NCBI GenBank assembly: GCA_033439265.1
Contig: JAVTVX010000010.1
Span: 2,046,001-2,110,000, forward strand
Source: Dillenia suffruticosa
Lineage: Eukaryota > Streptophyta > Magnoliopsida > Dilleniales > Dilleniaceae
DNA: 64,000 nucleotides
Direction of reading: 5' to 3'
Shown here: positions 60,319 through 64,000 of the stretch, piece by piece
Layout of the letters: every line of letters begins with the position of its first letter
Numbering within the stretch: the first letter of the stretch is position 1
Position numbers and translations under genes: made by a program
Notes under the pieces: model-generated
Databases searched by the model: none
What the model saw: only the letters and a program-made list of their open reading frames with translations
What the model was told of the DNA's origin: nothing

Positions 60319-60762
60319 TGTTGGGTACGGTGAATAATTTTGAGAAAAAGATTTTCGATAGATGTGTCTATTACATTGAGGCATCATGGTCGGAGAAAAT
60401 GAAAAATTTTGTCAGAAACTCATCGTTTACCGGGGATCGAACCCATATTGCACATGTGACAGATGGGAAGATTTACCCGTACACAATAACGACTATTGGT
60501 AAAGGTGAAAAGTTTTAAGAAAAAGAATTAATGATAAATATCTTCATCAGGGGCAGACGTGTGGTTGGCGAAATTGAAAAATTTTGTAAAAGACTCGCTG
60601 TTGCAGGGGATTACACCCGGATCGTCCGCGCGACAGGTGGGAATACTTACCACAATATTACGATGACTGTTGGAAATAATGAAAAATTTTAAGAAAAAGA
60701 CATGACGACAGATGCGTCTAATAGAATGAGGCAACATGGATAGAGAAAATGAAAAATGTGGG

Positions 60763-60768
60763 AAAAAA
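60763..60768 (-). terminator. Pol III T-run after the 60771-60842 tRNA
   Basis: TTTTTT on the minus strand, two bases past the tRNA end. Confidence 0.85.
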
Positions 60769-60770
60769 CT

Positions 60771-60842
60771 CGCCGTTGCCGGGGATCGAACCCGGGTCAC
60801 CCGCGTGACAGGCGGGTATACTCACCACTATACTACAACGAC
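60771..60842 (-). tRNA. tRNA-Asp(GTC), intact, A at position 26
   Basis: Identical to 59198-59269 except one base (60817, tRNA position 26, U to A), which lies between the D and anticodon stems and should not disturb pairing. CAA motif and T6 stop are present. Confidence 0.94.
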
Positions 60843-62330
60843 TGTTGGGAATAATGAAGTATTTGGGGAAAAAGACATGACGTTTGACGTGTTTAATAGA
60901 TTGAGGCAACATGGTTTGATAAAAATAAAATTTTTTTTGAAGAACTCATTGTTGTCGGGGATCCAACCCTGGCCGGCCGCGTAATAGTTTGGAATACTCA
61001 TTGCTATAATACAACGACTATTGGTAATGGTGAAAATTTTGGGGAAAAAGACATGATGACGGATGTGTCTAATAGATTGAGGCAACATGGATGGAGAAAA
61101 TAAAAAATTTTGTGAAAAACTCGCCATTGCGGGGGGATCGAACAAGGCTTGGGTGCGTGACTGCTTGAAATACCCACCACTATACAACCTGGATCGTTGG
61201 GAATGGTGAAAAGTTTTGGGAATGATACTCGATGACAGATGTATCTAATAGATTGAGGCAACATCATCGGAGAAAAGGAAAAATTCGGTGAAAAAGATGC
61301 CGTTGTTGGGGATTGAAGCTGCGTTACCCGTATGACCGGTGGTAAAAATCACTACTATAATACAATGACCGTTGGTAATGGTAAAAAATTTGAGGAAACA
61401 GAATTGATGATAGAGGTGTCTAACACATTGAGAAACATGGTTGGAGAAAATATAAAATTTTAGTAAAAACTAGCCGTTGCAAGGGATTGAATTTTGGTCA
61501 TCCGCACGATAGACGTGAAAACTCACCACTATTCTATAACGATTGTTGGGAACGGTGAAAATTTTTTCGAAAAACACTTGATGACAGTTGTGTCCAACAG
61601 ATTGAGTCGACGTGGTTGAAAAAAAATGTAAAATTTATCGAATAACCCACCGTTGCCGAAGATCGAACCGGGTGACCCGTGTCATAGATGAGAATACTCA
61701 CCATTATACTGCAACCACAATTAGATATGGCGAAAAATTTAAGAAAAAATATTTGAGAAAAAAATGTTTATGAGATTGAGGCGACATGGTTGGAGAAATG
61801 AAAAATTTTAGGAAGAAGTAGCTATTACCATGAATCAAACACGAGTCACCCACGAGACAGGTAGGAATACTCTCCACTAAATTACTACGACTGTTGGGTA
61901 CGGTGAATAATTTTGAGAAAAAGATTTTCGATATATGTGTCTATTACATTGAGGCATCAGAGTCGGAGAAAATGAAAAATTTTGTCAGAAACTCACTGTT
62001 TACCGGGGATCGAACCCATATTGCACATGTGACAGATGGGAAGATTTACCCGTACACAATAACGACTATTGGTAAAGGTGAAAAGTTTTAAGAAAAAGAA
62101 TTAATGATAAATGTCTTCATCAGGGGCAGACGTGTGGTTGGCGAAATTGAAAAATTTTGTAAAAGACTCGCTGTTGCCGGGGATTACACCCGGATCGTCC
62201 GCGCGACATAATACTTACCACAATATTACGATGACTGTTGGAAATAATGAAAAATTTTAAGAAAAAGACATGACGACAGATGCGTCTAATAGAATGAGGC
62301 AACATGGATAGAGAAAATGAAAAATGTGGG

Positions 62331-62336
62331 AAAAAA
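62331..62336 (-). terminator. Pol III T-run after the 62339-62410 tRNA
   Basis: TTTTTT on the minus strand, two bases past the tRNA end. Confidence 0.85.
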
Positions 62337-62338
62337 CT

Positions 62339-62410
62339 CGCCGTTGCCGGGGATCGAACCCGGGTCACCCGCGTGACAGGCGGGTATACTCACCACTATA
62401 CTACAACGAC
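62339..62410 (-). tRNA. tRNA-Asp(GTC), intact, A at position 26
   Basis: Same sequence as 60771-60842, sharing the position-26 change (62385), so these two copies are each other's closest relatives. CAA motif and T6 stop are kept. Confidence 0.94.
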
Positions 62411-63561
62411 TGTTGGGAATAATGAAGTATTTGGGGAAAAAGACATGACGTTTGACGTGTTTAATAGATTGAGGCAACATGGTTTGATAAAAATAAAATT
62501 TTTTTTGAAGAACTCATTGTTGTCGGGGATCCAACCCTGGCCGGCCGCGTAATAGTTTGGAATACTCATTGCTATAATACAACGACTATTGGTAATGGTG
62601 AAAATTTTGGGGAAAAAGACATGATGACGGATGTGTCTAATAGATTGAGGCAACATGGATGGAGACAATAAAAAATTTTGTGAAAAACTCGCCATTGCGG
62701 GGGGATCGAACAAGGCTTGGGTGCGTGACTGCTTGAAATACCCACCACTATACAACCTGGATCGTTGGGAATGGTGAAAAGTTTTGGGAATGATACTCGA
62801 TGACAGATGTATCTAATAGATTGAGGCAACATCATCGGAGAAAAGGAAAAATTCGGTGAAAAAGATGCCGTTGTTGGGGATTGAAGCTGCGTTACCCGTA
62901 TGACCGGTGGTAAAAATCACTACTATAATACAATGACCGTTGGTAATGGTAAAAAATTTGAGGAAACAGAATTGATGATAGAGGTGTCTAACACATTGAG
63001 AAACATGGTTGGAGAAAATATAAAATTTTAGTAAAAACTAGCCGTTGCAAGGGATTGAATTTTGGTCATCCGCACGATAGACGTGAAAACTCACCACTAT
63101 TCTATAACGATTGTTGGGAACGGTGAAAATTTTTTCGAAAAACACTTGATGACAGTTGTGTCCAACAGATTGAGTCGACGTGGTTGAAAAAAAATGTAAA
63201 ATTTATCGAATAACCCACCGTTGCCGAAGATCGAACCGGGTGACCCGTGTCATAGATGAGAATACTCACCATTATACTGCAACCACAATTAGATATGGCG
63301 AAAAATTTAAGAAAAAATATTTGAGAAAAAAATGTTTATGAGATTGAGGCGACATGGTTGGAGAAATGAAAAATTTTAGGAAGAAGTAGCTATTACCATG
63401 AATCAAACACGAGTCACCCACGAGACAGGTAGGAATACTCTCCACTAAATTACTACGACTGTTGGGTACGGTGAATAATTTTGAGAAAAAGATTTTCGAT
63501 ATATGTGTCTATTACATTGAGGCATCAGAGTCGGAGAAAATGAAAAATTTTGTCAGAAACT

Positions 63562-64000
63562 CACTGTTTACCGGGGATCAAACCCATATTGCCCACGTGA
63601 CAGATGGGAATACTTACCCATATGCAATAACGACTATTGGTAAAGGTGAAAAGTTTCAGGAAAAAGAATTGATGATAGATGTGTCTAACACATTGAGAAA
63701 CATGGTTGGAGAAAATATAAAATTTTAGTAAAAACTAGCCGTTGCAAGGGATTGAATTTTGGTCATCCGCACGATAGACGTGAAAACACACCACTATTCT
63801 ATAACGATTGTTGGGAACGGTGAAAATTTTTTCGAAAAACACTTGATGACAGTTGTGTCCAACAGATTGAGTCGACGTGGTTGAAAAAAAATGTAAAATT
63901 TATCGAATAACCCACCGTTGCCGAAGATCGAACCGGGTGACCCGTGTGATAGATGAGAATACTCACCATTATACTGCAACCACAATTAGATATGGCGAAA
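63562..64000 (-). repeat. Fourth higher-order repeat copy, rearranged and cut by the window end
   Basis: The first unit (63562-63634) matches the repeat start, but it is followed directly by the seventh- and eighth-type units (63737-63808, 63913-63983). Units 2-6, including the intact tRNA, are missing. Confidence 0.9.

Larger units (their letters stand above)
58849..60420 (-). repeat. Nine-unit higher-order repeat, copy 1 (1,572 bp)
   Basis: Unit starts 58849, 59024, 59198 (intact), 59374, 59549, 59725, 59899, 60075, 60247. By eye almost identical to the next two copies. Confidence 0.95.
60421..61993 (-). repeat. Nine-unit higher-order repeat, copy 2 (1,573 bp)
   Basis: Unit starts 60421, 60596, 60771 (intact), 60947, 61122, 61298, 61472, 61648, 61820; all except 60771 are decayed. 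Confidence 0.95.
61994..63561 (-). repeat. Nine-unit higher-order repeat, copy 3 (1,568 bp)
   Basis: Unit starts 61994, 62169 (5-nt deletion in the anticodon arm), 62339 (intact), 62515, 62690, 62866, 63040, 63216, 63388; all except 62339 are decayed. Confidence 0.95.
49318..64000 (-). repeat. Tandem array of ~174-bp tRNA-Asp(GUC) units
   Basis: About 75 units, spacing mostly 172-177 bp, continuing past the window end. Each has a 72-nt tRNA-Asp-like segment (minus strand) plus a ~102-bp spacer. The minus-strand consensus reads GTCGTTGTAGTATAGTGG..., anticodon loop CTGTCAC (GTC), T-arm CCGGGTTCGATCCCCGG, acceptor end CAACGGC plus G. On the minus strand the spacer gives CCCAACA just before the tRNA (a CAA motif, as in plant tRNA genes) and AGTTTTT just after it (Pol III stop). 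Spacers share the ATGTTGCCTCAATCTATTAG-like block. Units decay towards the left. The array is interrupted at 51427-53168. Confidence 0.97.

Noticed and set aside
49318-64000. CRISPR-like or ordinary centromeric satellite array
   Set aside because: Regular spacing suggested it, but repeats are 174 bp with a clear tRNA fold and Pol III signals in a plant genome; CRISPR arrays have short repeats with unique spacers.

Overview
The window is nuclear DNA from a flowering plant, most likely a eudicot. It is AT-rich, its genes have spliced GT-AG introns, its proteins are plant-type (trihelix factor, BIG BROTHER RING ligase, E-class PPR protein, ADP/ATP carrier), CT/GA microsatellites sit in leaders, and the intergenic DNA is full of MULE-like, SINE-like, Helitron-like and LTR-like debris. 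Five protein-coding genes can be supported, all on the + strand: a trihelix transcription factor (666-1916), a small conserved acidic protein with a U12-type AT-AC intron (5641-9365), a mitochondrial ADP/ATP carrier (18646-20200), a mitochondrial PPR editing factor resembling SLO1 (23180-25255), and the RING-H2 E3 ligase BIG BROTHER (32706-40295). They look like unrelated neighbours with no operon-like logic.

Between the genes lie several well-delimited transposons. A nearly fully palindromic foldback element (9967-11310) has a perfect target-site duplication. A Mutator-like Pack-MULE (11889-13831) has ~350-bp terminal inverted repeats and carries a broken antisense piece of a cyclin D3 gene. 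A TIR element (15137-15832) is nested in a duplicated segment. Another TIR element lies in intron 1 of BIG BROTHER (34813-35905). There is a Helitron-like element (44923-45910) and there are GTCGAC-rich LTR-like segments (46811-48790 and 51427-53168). An A-tailed repeat family recurs at least six times.

The most unusual part is the last ~14.7 kb (49318 to the window end). It is a tandem array of about 75 units of ~174 bp, and each unit contains a tRNA-Asp(GUC) gene or its decayed relic. All but one lie on the minus strand. Each unit is a complete Pol III cassette: a CAA start motif upstream, the 72-nt tRNA, then a T-run. Most copies have lost stem pairing or B-box bases, and several have altered anticodons (GTG, GTT, ATC, ATT, CTC). 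From about 57.2 kb on the array is organised as a nine-unit higher-order repeat of ~1,572 bp. The three copies at the right end are nearly identical, and in each of them exactly one of nine units, always the same position, is an intact tRNA-Asp gene (59198-59269, 60771-60842, 62339-62410). The array continues past the window edge, is older and more decayed to the left, and is broken once by an LTR-like insertion. The many open frames across it are translations of tRNA repeats and not proteins.
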